A DNA stretch of 11,825 nucleotides from an uncultured Eubacteriales bacterium (GTDB lineage Bacteria; Bacillota; Clostridia; Christensenellales; Aristaeellaceae): assembly GCA_902782795.1 (NCBI GenBank), contig CACZOT010000192.1, forward strand, positions 1 to 11,825. The letters are read 5' to 3'. Positions 5,807 through 11,825 of the stretch are shown piece by piece. Below the pieces are notes generated by a model. That model was not told the origin of the DNA. It did not search any database and saw nothing but the letters and a program-made list of their open reading frames with translations. Made by a program: the position numbers and the translations under genes. Each line of letters starts with the position of its first letter. The first letter of the stretch is position 1.

Positions 5807-6675
5807 TGCCCGCCGGAAACAAACAAGCGCATACCGCGCCGCGCATCGCGGCCGTCGGCGATCTGTGCGGCTTCGGCCGCTGTTCGCTGGCGGTCGCGAT
5901 CGCGGCGCTTTCCGCCCTGGGCGAGCAGGCCTGCCCCCTGCAGACGGCGGCGCTCTCCACCCATACGGGCGGCTTCGGCGCGCCCGCGCGGGCCCCGATG
6001 GCGGGATACATGGCGGAAGCCCTGGAGCACTGGCGGGGGCTCGCTCTGCGCTTTGACGCGGTGCTCACGGGGTACCTGGCCACGGCGGAGCAGGCCGAGA
6101 CCGTGCGCGCCCTCCTGGAGGGGCAGGGGGAGGCCCTGCGCGTGGTGGACCCCGTCATGGGCGACCACGGCCGCATGTACTCCTCTCTCCCGGCGGACAT
6201 GCCCGAGCGCATGCGGGAGATCTGCTCCCTGGCGGACGTGATCACCCCGAACCTGACGGAGGCATGCCTCCTCGCCGGGCGGGAGATGCCGGAGGAGCCG
6301 CTCTCCACGGCCTCTGCGGAGGAGCTCCTGAACGACGTGCGCCGGGCGACCGGGGCGGGAACGGTGCTCGTCACCGGCCTCGGGATCGTCGGCGGCGCGG
6401 CCAACTGTTCCCTCGGCGCGGACGGCCGCCTGCTCAGCGCCCGCTTCACGCGCGAGCCTGGCGCGTATCCCGGCACGGGGGATCTCTTCGCCTCCGTGCT
6501 GACCGGGGCCCTGGCGCGCGGCGCGGATCTGGCCGAGGCGGTGGAGCTGGCCGGGGAATTCGTGCGCCGGGCCGTGGCGCGCACAAACGCCCTCGGGTGC
6601 GACAAGCGCGAGGGCGTGCAGTTTGAGGCGGAGCTGCCTTTCCTGACGAACTGGGCGGCGACGCGGGAGGCTTGA
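5806..6675 (+). CDS. pdxK: Pyridoxal/pyridoxamine kinase (PfkB/ribokinase superfamily)
   Basis: The enzyme phosphorylates the 5'-hydroxyl of vitamin B6 vitamers with ATP in the cytoplasm, producing PLP, PMP or PNP in the salvage pathway. The 289 residues match the PdxK/PdxY family: GDLCGFGRCSLAVAI near the start (18-32), a PLQTAALSTHTGGF block (44-57), DPVMGDHGRMY (115-125), ITPNLTEA (146-153) and the anion-hole/catalytic GTGD (223-226, base D226). The ATG at 5806 shares its A with the potD stop, so translation is probably coupled to potD; no separate strong ribosome site is visible. Its place as the last gene of a polyamine transporter operon is unusual and suggests a link to PLP-dependent amine metabolism or to salvage of an imported amine. 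A kinase for another hydroxylated pyrimidine is possible but fits the N-terminal motif less well. Confidence 0.92.
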   Translation: MPAGNKQAHTAPRIAAVGDLCGFGRCSLAVAIAALSALGEQACPLQTAALSTHTGGFGAPARAPMAGYMAEALEHWRGLALRFDAVLTGYLATAEQAETVRALLEGQGEALRVVDPVMGDHGRMYSSLPADMPERMREICSLADVITPNLTEACLLAGREMPEEPLSTASAEELLNDVRRATGAGTVLVTGLGIVGGAANCSLGADGRLLSARFTREPGAYPGTGDLFASVLTGALARGADLAEAVELAGEFVRRAVARTNALGCDKREGVQFEAELPFLTNWAATREA

Positions 6676-6756
6676 AACATGACTTCACTGAGGTTTACCC
6701 TGCGCCGCCTGCGCTCGCGGGCGGATTTCGCCGTGCGCGACAAGGTCGCGGGCATC

Positions 6757-6790
6757 CTCGCCGGGCGGGCCATCCGCAAGGCGGGTTTTT
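6757..6790 (+). terminator. Candidate intrinsic terminator after the pot-kinase operon
   Basis: CTCGCC (6757-6762) pairs with GGCGGG (6780-6785), including one G-T wobble. Inside, GCGG (6765-6768) pairs with CCGC (6774-6777) across a 2x2 internal loop. Five T follow, then CTTT. It lies in the 195-nt gap after the kinase. The rest of this gap holds only a basic, weakly supported reading frame and no clear promoter. Confidence 0.55.
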
Positions 6791-6870
6791 CTTTCGCGCC
6801 GCGCAGGAAAACGCGGGCCGGCGGCGAATTAGATAGGGGAGAAAACGCGACGGGAAGGGACGGGAGAAGG

Positions 6871-7596
6871 ATGGTCAAGGTTTGGGCACACCGGGGCGCG
6901 AGCGCGTACGCGCCGGAGAACACGCTGGAATCCTTCGCGCTGGCGGCAAAGATGAAGGCCGACGGTGTGGAATTGGACGTTCATCTGAGCAAGGACGGCG
7001 AGGTCATCGTCTGCCACGACGAGAAGATCGACCGCACCTCCAACGGCAAGGGTGCCATCGCGGAGATGACCTACGAGCAGCTTCTGGGCTACTCCTTCGA
7101 CAACGGCATGCCGGAATACGCCGGCGCGAAGGTCCCCACCCTGCGGCAGGTCTACCAGCTTCTCGAGCCGGCCGGGCTCACCGTGAACGTGGAGCTCAAG
7201 ACGGACAACACCTGGTACGAGGGCATCGAGGAAAAGTGCCTCGCCATCGCCAGGGAGTGCGGCATGACGGATCGCGTCCTCTATTCCTCCTTCAACCATA
7301 AGAGCCTGCAAAAGCTCCTCTCGCTGGATCCGAACGCCCAGACCGGCCTTCTCTACTACCTGCCGCTCGGCACGGACGACAGCGTCTACGCCGTGGAGCA
7401 GAAGGCCTTCGCGGTGCATCCGCACTGGAAGTTCTGCCACGTCGAGGGCTACATGGAGAGCATGAAGGCCAAGGGTGTGCGCGTGCATCCCTGGACGGTG
7501 GACGATCCCGAGGAGATGCGCGCCCTCATCGATCTGGGCGTGGACGCCCTCATCACCGACAAGCCGGACGTGGCCCTCAAGGTCCTGGGCCGCTGA
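6871..7596 (+). CDS. ugpQ: Glycerophosphodiester phosphodiesterase (GDPD family)
   Basis: The enzyme hydrolyses glycerophosphodiesters to glycerol 3-phosphate and an alcohol, recycling lipid head groups. The 241-residue protein has the standard length for a single-domain cytoplasmic GDPD. Visible catalytic features are AHRGAS (6-11, with H7 and R8), the metal-binding pair ELD (E34, D36), the CHD motif with H49, E108 in the VNVELK segment, and PWTVDD (207-212). It has no signal peptide. The ATG at 6871 was chosen because the protein then starts just before the HRG motif, as in the family, and GGGAG lies 4 nt upstream. The same frame is open from an ATG at 6679 that has its own good ribosome site, but the added 64 residues are Arg-rich, unlike the family, and cross the candidate terminator. 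Confidence 0.92.
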   Translation: MVKVWAHRGASAYAPENTLESFALAAKMKADGVELDVHLSKDGEVIVCHDEKIDRTSNGKGAIAEMTYEQLLGYSFDNGMPEYAGAKVPTLRQVYQLLEPAGLTVNVELKTDNTWYEGIEEKCLAIARECGMTDRVLYSSFNHKSLQKLLSLDPNAQTGLLYYLPLGTDDSVYAVEQKAFAVHPHWKFCHVEGYMESMKAKGVRVHPWTVDDPEEMRALIDLGVDALITDKPDVALKVLGR

Positions 7597-7628
7597 AAAC
7601 CGGGCGACCGAGCGTGGAGGTGACGCGC

Positions 7629-8204
7629 GTGTTTGACAGGACCATGCCGGACGTGCATCTGGAAATGCGCCTGCCGCGTCTCGTGGACGTGCCGGATACG
7701 CCGCCGCCGGAGGGCTTCTCCATCCGGACCTACCGCCCCGGCGAGGAGGCGGCCTGGGCCGCCATCGAGACCGCCGCGGGCGAGTTTTCCGACCCCGCGG
7801 ATGCCTTGCGCGCTTTCGAGGTCCATTTCGGCGCGGACAGGGCCCTCCTTCCCGAGCGCATGTTCTTCGCCGTGGACAGGGAGGACCGCCCCGTGGCAAC
7901 GGCCTCGGCCTGGTTTCGCGGGGAAACGGGCATGCTGCACTGGGTCGCCGTGCATGGAGACTGCCAGGGCCAGGGGCTGGCCCGGCCCGTGATCTCGGCA
8001 GCGCTGAGGCGCCTTGAGAGCATGGGCTATAAAGAAGTGGAGCTGGGCACGCAGCCGCCCAGCTGGCTCGCCATCCGCCTGTACCTGAAATACGGCTTCG
8101 CGCCCGTCTGGAAGGACGACGCGGCCGTCATCGCCGGGTGGGAAGCGGTATATCGTAAGATCGGAAAGGAATTTGCAAGGGAGCTATGCGTAAGATCGGT
8201 ATGA
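7629..8204 (+). CDS. GNAT-family N-acetyltransferase
   Basis: A 191-residue acetyltransferase of the GNAT superfamily, transferring an acetyl group from acetyl-CoA to an unknown amine. The acetyl-CoA site is visible as WVAVHGDCQGQGLARPVI (105-122), where QGQGLA is the Q/R-x-x-G-x-G/A motif A. Motif B follows around LYLKYGFAPVW (151-161). The start was set at GTG 7629 because GGAGGTGA at 7616-7623 lies just upstream; GTG 7614 would sit inside that signal, and ATG 7644 is too distant. The gene begins 32 nt after the phosphodiesterase and its end overlaps the next gene by 19 nt. The substrate cannot be read from the sequence; neighbouring genes give no clear hint. Confidence 0.88.
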   Translation: MFDRTMPDVHLEMRLPRLVDVPDTPPPEGFSIRTYRPGEEAAWAAIETAAGEFSDPADALRAFEVHFGADRALLPERMFFAVDREDRPVATASAWFRGETGMLHWVAVHGDCQGQGLARPVISAALRRLESMGYKEVELGTQPPSWLAIRLYLKYGFAPVWKDDAAVIAGWEAVYRKIGKEFARELCVRSV

Positions 8205-8767
8205 TCGTTTTGATCCTGATCCTTTGCGGCGCGCTCGTCTGGAGCGGCCTCGCCACGGCGGTGTTCCTCAAGGAGGAATTCGCCCAGGAACCCGGCCCGG
8301 CGGATTGCATCATCGTGCTCGGGGCGCGGGTGATGCCGGACGGGCGGCTCTCCACGGCGCTGCTCCGGCGCGTGGAGAAGGCGCAGGCCATGTACCAGGA
8401 CGGCCTGGCGCCGCTGATCATCGTCTGCGGGGCCAAGGGCTCCGACGAGCCCCACACCGAGGCCGCCGCCATGCGCGCCTGGCTCGTGGAAAAGGGCGTG
8501 CCGGAGGAGGCCATCGTGGAGGAGGACCAGTCCACCTCCACGGAGGAGAACCTGCGCAACGCCATGGCCATCATGGAAGAGCGCGGCCTCAAGACGGCCA
8601 TCGTCACCACCAACGCTTACCACCTCACCCGCGCTATGTGGGTGGCCCAAAAGGTGGGCTTGGACGCCCAGGGCGCGGCCGCCCTGAACAACGATTTCCT
8701 GCACACCCGCCTGAAGCTGCGCTACCGCGAGGCCGTGAGCTGGGTGCTGTATTGGCTGGGGATATAG
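8186..8767 (+). CDS. YdcF/SanA-like DUF218 membrane protein
   Basis: A 193-residue protein with one N-terminal membrane helix (about residues 5-28) after a short basic start, then a DUF218 domain from about 39 to 185. Typical segments are DCIIVLGARVMPDGRLS (40-56), LIIVCGAKGSDEPHTEA (77-93), DQSTSTEEN (114-122) and TTNAYHLTRA (141-150). The family includes SanA, ElyC and YdcF, linked to envelope integrity, but its biochemical activity is poorly known, and I assign none. The ATG at 8186 lies inside the end of the acetyltransferase gene, with AGGGAG only 2 nt upstream; a second Met five codons later is a possible alternative start. The catalytic-like polar residues face the side after the helix, probably outside the membrane. 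Confidence 0.88.
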   Translation: MRKIGMIVLILILCGALVWSGLATAVFLKEEFAQEPGPADCIIVLGARVMPDGRLSTALLRRVEKAQAMYQDGLAPLIIVCGAKGSDEPHTEAAAMRAWLVEKGVPEEAIVEEDQSTSTEENLRNAMAIMEERGLKTAIVTTNAYHLTRAMWVAQKVGLDAQGAAALNNDFLHTRLKLRYREAVSWVLYWLGI

Positions 8768-8771
8768 AGCG

Positions 8772-9611
8772 ATGAGAACGGAACGCATGTACGCGCGCGG
8801 CGCGGAATACCAGCGCTTTGAGACGCTCAAGCGCAACCGCGAGAAGCGCTCCAGGCAAGGCCTCGCCTTCATGGAGGGCGTGCAGATGGTCGAACAGGCC
8901 ATCCGCTACGGGTGGGAGTTCGCCGCCATGGCCGTGGCCGACGGCAAGCGCCTATCCGGCTGGGCGGAGGATATGATCCGCCAGGCGCAGCCGGAGGTCC
9001 TCTACAGGATGGAGGAGCAGATGCACGCCGACCTCTCCGACCGGGAGGACAGCTGCGAGATCGTCGCGCTCGTCCGCACGCGGCAGGACGGCCTGGAGCG
9101 CATCGCCCGGCAGGCGGAGGAGAGCGAAGCCCCGCCCCTCTACGCGCTGTTCGACCGTCCCGCCTCGCCCGGCAATCTGGGCACCTTCCTGCGCTCGGCA
9201 GACGCCTTCGGGGCCACAGGCGCCATCGTCACTGGCCACGCGGCGGATTTTTACGATCCGCAGTGCATCCGCGCCAGCGTGGGCACGGTGTTCGCCCTGC
9301 CCTTCGGGGAATTGCCCAGCGCGGAAGCCGCCCTGGAATGGCTGCGGGCCCGTCCGGACAGGCCGCTCATCGTCGGCACCAGCGCGCACGGCGTCAAAAA
9401 CCTGGATGAGATCGACCTCACCGGCCCGGTCGCCCTGGCGATCGGCAACGAGACCTTCGGGCTCTCCCGCGCCTGGAAGGAGGGCTGCGACGTGCTCGCG
9501 CGCATCCCCATCTGCGGCGCGGCCTCGTCGCTCAACGCCGGCAGCGCCGCCACCGTCTGCTTTTACGAGATCAGCCGCCAGAGGCTCGCCAAGGGCCTGC
9601 CGCCGCGGTAG
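8772..9611 (+). CDS. TrmH/SpoU-family RNA 2'-O-methyltransferase
   Basis: A SAM-dependent methyltransferase with a deep trefoil knot, expected to 2'-O-methylate rRNA or tRNA. Of 279 residues, about 10-110 form the N-terminal substrate-binding domain, and 120-275 the SpoU catalytic domain. The three SpoU motifs are clear: motif 1 PGNLGTFLRSADAFGA (133-148, with N135 and R141), motif 2 ALAIGNETFGLS (221-232) and motif 3 ARIPICGAASSLNAGSAA (243-260), followed by YEISRQR. The arrangement resembles the RlmB/TsnR-type RNA methyltransferases, but the target nucleotide cannot be told from the sequence. The ATG is 4 nt after the ydcF-like stop with only a weak ribosome site, so it is probably translated by coupling. 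The gene lies directly before era, in keeping with a role in ribosome biogenesis. Confidence 0.93.
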   Translation: MRTERMYARGAEYQRFETLKRNREKRSRQGLAFMEGVQMVEQAIRYGWEFAAMAVADGKRLSGWAEDMIRQAQPEVLYRMEEQMHADLSDREDSCEIVALVRTRQDGLERIARQAEESEAPPLYALFDRPASPGNLGTFLRSADAFGATGAIVTGHAADFYDPQCIRASVGTVFALPFGELPSAEAALEWLRARPDRPLIVGTSAHGVKNLDEIDLTGPVALAIGNETFGLSRAWKEGCDVLARIPICGAASSLNAGSAATVCFYEISRQRLAKGLPPR

Positions 9612-9629
9612 AGTAAGGAGAAGAACGCT

Positions 9630-10523
9630 TTGAACGAGAAACCCTCTTTCCGCTCCGGCTTCGTCGCCATCCTGGGCGCGCCGAACGTGGGCAAATCCAC
9701 CATCATGAACCATTTCGTGGGGGAGAAGGTCTCCATCGTCTCCAACCGCCCCCAGACCACACGCACCAAGCTCCTGGGCGTGGCGACGCGGGAGGACGTG
9801 CAGATCGTCTTCGTGGACACGCCCGGCCTGCACCGGCCCCGCACGAAGCTGGGAGAGTACATGATGCAGGCCGCGCGCGACGCCCAGGAGGGCGTGGACG
9901 CCGTGCTCTTCGTCACGGACGCCCAGCGCGTCAGCCCGCCCGAGCTCATGCAGGAAGCCCTGAAGATGAATTGCCCGCGCTTCCTGGCCGTGAACAAGAC
10001 GGATCTCGTCACGCCCGAGGCGCTCATGCCCCAGCTGGCGAACCTCTCCGGCCTGGGCTTTGACGAGATCGTCTCCGTCAGCGCGCGCACGGGCGAGAAT
10101 ATGGACGTCCTCTGGCGCCTCATGGCCGGGGCGATGCCCGAGGGCCAGAAGTATTTCCCGGACGATATGATCACCGACCAGCCCGAGCAGTTCCTCGTGG
10201 CGGAGATCGTCCGCGAGAAGGCCCTGCGCAGCCTCTCGGAGGAGGTGCCCCACGGCATCGGCGTGGAGATGCTCTCCATGAAGAAGCTCTCGGAGAACCT
10301 CACTGAGATCCACGCCAACGTCTACTGCGAAAAGGAGAGCCATAAATCCATCATCATCGGCAAGCATGGCTCCATGCTCAAGAAGATCGGCTCCGAGGCG
10401 CGCGCGGATATCGAGCGGCTGCTGGGCACGAAGGTGATGCTGCAGCTCTGGGTCAAGGTGCGCGAGGATTGGCGCAACCGCTCCGGAGACCTGAAGACCC
10501 TCGGGTACGTGCGCGAGGAGTAG
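9630..10523 (+). CDS. era: GTPase Era, ribosome assembly factor
   Basis: Era is an essential GTPase that binds the 3' end of 16S rRNA and helps mature the 30S subunit. The 297 residues have the family length. G1 is GAPNVGKS (16-23), G2 QTTRT (42-46), G3 DTPG (63-66), G4 NKTD (122-125) and G5 SAR (151-153). The C-terminal KH domain contains IIIGKHGSMLKKIG (241-254), and the end LWVKVREDWRN is typical. The start codon is TTG at 9630, supported by AAGGAG at 9615-9620, 9 nt upstream, and by the usual short N-terminus before the G1 motif. It is followed three bases later by recO, a common pairing in Firmicutes. The TTG start may limit expression. Confidence 0.97.
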   Translation: MNEKPSFRSGFVAILGAPNVGKSTIMNHFVGEKVSIVSNRPQTTRTKLLGVATREDVQIVFVDTPGLHRPRTKLGEYMMQAARDAQEGVDAVLFVTDAQRVSPPELMQEALKMNCPRFLAVNKTDLVTPEALMPQLANLSGLGFDEIVSVSARTGENMDVLWRLMAGAMPEGQKYFPDDMITDQPEQFLVAEIVREKALRSLSEEVPHGIGVEMLSMKKLSENLTEIHANVYCEKESHKSIIIGKHGSMLKKIGSEARADIERLLGTKVMLQLWVKVREDWRNRSGDLKTLGYVREE

Positions 10524-10526
10524 CCC

Positions 10527-11264
10527 ATGAACCGCCTCATCACGGACGCGATCGTCCTGCGCCGCTCCGAATGGCGCGATTACGACCGCATGGTCACGCT
10601 CCTGACGCCGCAGGGGCGCATCGACGCCGTGGCCCGCGGCTGCAGAAGGCCGCGCTCGCCCCTGCTGGCTGCCGCGGAACCCTTTACCGCGGGGGAGTAC
10701 GCCCTCTTTCAGGGCGGAGGGCGCTTTACCGTCGAACAGTTCCGCGCTACGGATACCTTCTACCCCCTGCGCGAGGATTACGAGCGCCTCACCCATGGCG
10801 CGTACTGGCTGCGCCTGGCAGAAATGCAGGCCATGCCGGATCAGCCCAGCGAGGAGCTCTTCGCCCTGCTCCTGCGCGCCCTGGCGCATCTGGCGTATTC
10901 CGGGCTCAACGCCTCCATGCTCACCATGGCGTTCGAATTACACTACCTCGCAATCCTCGGCCTTTCGCCGGTCATGGATTCCTGCGTGCGCTGCGGCGCG
11001 CCCGTGGAGGGCAACGCCTGGTTCGACGCCGCGGGCGGGGGAGTGGTCTGCGAGAAATGCCGCCGCGCCCTGCCGGATATCAGCAACGGCGCGCGGCGCA
11101 TCATGCTGCGCGTGCCGCGCACCCGGTTCGACGCGGTCAAGCACCTCGAGGGCCACGCGGACGCCCCCATGGCCGCCCGCTTCACGCGCCAGTTCCTCCT
11201 GCAGCGGATGGAATTCGCGCCGAACCTCGCGCCGGATATCGTCTTTCCCGTGGAGATGACGTGA
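10527..11264 (+). CDS. recO: DNA repair protein RecO
   Basis: RecO acts with RecR to load RecA onto SSB-coated single-stranded DNA during gap repair. The 245 residues show the N-terminal OB-fold (about 1-80, with DAIVLRRSEWRDYDRMV and GRIDAVARGCRRPRSPL), a helical middle region, and a zinc finger formed by C153, C156, C175 and C178. The GLNASMLTMAFELHYLAILG segment (126-145) before the finger is characteristic. The ATG is 3 nt after the era stop, and GAGGAG at 10515-10520 at the end of era provides the ribosome site. It is the last gene of the unit and is followed by a hairpin. The order era-recO supports the call. Confidence 0.96.
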   Translation: MNRLITDAIVLRRSEWRDYDRMVTLLTPQGRIDAVARGCRRPRSPLLAAAEPFTAGEYALFQGGGRFTVEQFRATDTFYPLREDYERLTHGAYWLRLAEMQAMPDQPSEELFALLLRALAHLAYSGLNASMLTMAFELHYLAILGLSPVMDSCVRCGAPVEGNAWFDAAGGGVVCEKCRRALPDISNGARRIMLRVPRTRFDAVKHLEGHADAPMAARFTRQFLLQRMEFAPNLAPDIVFPVEMT

Positions 11265-11270
11265 ATTTTT

Positions 11271-11299
11271 CCGCCATGTGTTTCACAGGCGGGTCTTTT
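11271..11299 (+). terminator. Candidate terminator after recO
   Basis: CCGCC (11271-11275) pairs with GGCGG (11288-11292), and inside TGTG pairs with CACA around a TTT loop, with one bulged A. GTCTTTT follows. The U-run is short and interrupted, so efficiency may be moderate. The hairpin begins 6 nt after the recO stop and shares bases with the -35 of the next promoter. Confidence 0.65.
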
Positions 11300-11309
11300 C
11301 GTGTATAAT
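11282..11309 (+). promoter_or_regulatory. Rubrerythrin promoter
   Basis: The -10 is a perfect TATAAT (11304-11309). TTCACA (11282-11287, five of six consensus bases) serves as -35 with a 16-nt spacer. The expected start near 11316 gives a leader of about 50 nt before the ATG. No obvious repressor palindrome such as a PerR box is visible. Confidence 0.82.
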
Positions 11310-11364
11310 GATAATGGAATGAAACGGGCGGCGGAGGACCGTCCGTATAAGGAGGAAAAATGAT

Positions 11365-11825
11365 ATGGCGAAGTATGTCTGCAAGGTCTGCGGTTATGTG
11401 CACGAAGGCGACAATCCCCCGGAGCAGTGCCCCGTCTGCAAGGCGCCCGCTTCCAAGTTCGAAAAGCAGTCTGAGGAAATGAGCTGGGCCGCCGAGCACG
11501 TCGTCGGCGTGGCGAGCGACGTCCCCGAGGATATCAAGGCCGATCTGCGCGCCAACTTCACCGGCGAGTGCAGCGAGGTGGGCATGTACCTGGCCATGAG
11601 CCGCGTCGCCTTCCGCGAAGGCTACCCGGAGATCGGCCTCTATTGGGAGAAGGCCGCGTATGAAGAGGCCGAGCACGCCGCCAAGTTCGCCGAGCTCCTC
11701 GGCGAGGTGCTGACCGATTCCACCGAGAAGAACCTGCGCATGCGCGTCGACGCCGAGAACGGCGCCACCGCCGGCAAGACCGACCTGGCCAAGCGCGCCA
11801 AGGCCCTGAACCTGGACGCCATCCA
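11365..11825 (+). CDS. rbr: Reverse rubrerythrin (N-terminal rubredoxin domain), 5' part
   Basis: A non-haem di-iron peroxidase that reduces hydrogen peroxide (and oxygen, in this subtype) using electrons passed through its rubredoxin site, protecting an anaerobe. The visible 153 codons have the rubredoxin iron site first: C6, C9, C22 and C25 in CKVCGYVHEGD and QCPVCKAP. The ferritin-like four-helix domain follows, with NFTGECSEVGMYLAMSR (64-80) and YEEAEHAAKFAELLGE (99-114), whose E101-x-x-H104 is a di-iron motif. In classical rubrerythrin the order is the opposite. The second half of the di-iron site should lie beyond the window edge. The ATG at 11365 has AAGGAGG at 11349-11355, 9 nt upstream; an ATG five bases earlier is in the wrong frame. 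It has its own promoter and is not part of the recO unit. Confidence 0.95.
   Translation, partial: MAKYVCKVCGYVHEGDNPPEQCPVCKAPASKFEKQSEEMSWAAEHVVGVASDVPEDIKADLRANFTGECSEVGMYLAMSRVAFREGYPEIGLYWEKAAYEEAEHAAKFAELLGEVLTDSTEKNLRMRVDAENGATAGKTDLAKRAKALNLDAI

Noticed and set aside
1451..6675. A novel defence or mobile system in the regulator-to-kinase cluster.
   Set aside because: Every gene there has a well-known family and the order XRE-cupin-potABCD is a standard transporter operon; only the kinase coupling is unusual.
6790..6870. A promoter for the phosphodiesterase unit, for example TTAGAT or TAGATA near 6830.
   Set aside because: The sequence 17 nt upstream is GC-rich and does not resemble a -35, so the signal is too weak to list.
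8952..10889. A 645-codon open frame on the minus strand antisense to the methyltransferase, era and recO.
   Set aside because: It lies opposite three genes with clear conserved motifs, its protein is a low-complexity His/Asp/Ala/Gly-rich sequence, and it has no ribosome site. GC-rich codons produce such frames by chance.

Overview
The window reads as chromosomal DNA from a high-GC, anaerobic, low-branching Gram-positive bacterium, most likely a member of the Clostridia. The evidence is a tRNA-responsive T-box leader in front of alaS, strong AGGAGG-type ribosome binding sites, a lipoprotein-type PotD, a reverse-domain (rubredoxin-first) rubrerythrin typical of anaerobes, and an era-recO pair. 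Coding DNA is very GC-rich at third codon positions, which creates many long antisense shadow frames; the one clearly AT-rich stretch is the divergent regulatory region at about 1133-1435. I see no transposase, phage gene, CRISPR array, rRNA or tRNA.

Layout. (1) Positions 1-1132, minus strand: the 5' part of alaS, preceded by a leader of about 470 nt with a canonical T-box, an intrinsic terminator and a near-perfect promoter. The leader is long and holds two copies of a roughly 52-nt hairpin module. (2) Positions 1133-1450: a divergent intergenic region with the promoter of the next operon, a perfect palindrome and a 10-nt direct repeat spaced 22 nt over the -10 region, which are candidate operators. 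(3) Positions 1451-6675, plus strand: an XRE-cupin regulator, potA, potB, potC, potD and a pyridoxal/pyridoxamine kinase, with GTGA overlaps at potA/potB and potB/potC and a TGATG overlap at potD/kinase. This looks like one polyamine-uptake operon with a vitamin B6 salvage kinase as its last gene. A candidate terminator lies at 6757-6790. (4) Positions 6871-11264, plus strand: glycerophosphodiester phosphodiesterase, GNAT acetyltransferase, YdcF-like DUF218 membrane protein, SpoU/TrmH-family RNA methyltransferase, era and recO, tightly packed. A hairpin at 11271-11299 probably ends this unit. (5) Positions 11282-11825, plus strand: a separate promoter and the 5' part of a reverse rubrerythrin.

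How the genes fit together. The regulator probably senses polyamine or a related metabolite through its cupin domain and controls the transporter. PotA drives transport, PotB and PotC form the channel, and PotD captures the substrate outside the membrane. The coupled kinase makes PLP or PMP, the cofactor of amino-acid decarboxylases that synthesise polyamines; that link is inference. alaS is controlled separately by uncharged tRNA-Ala. The rest is housekeeping: lipid head-group turnover, RNA modification, ribosome assembly (Era), recombination (RecO) and peroxide or oxygen defence (rubrerythrin). Most of the window is ordinary. The items most worth a second look are the duplicated module in the T-box leader, the kinase coupled to potD together with two apparent changes in the PotD pocket, the operator-like repeats, and the AlaRS subtype.
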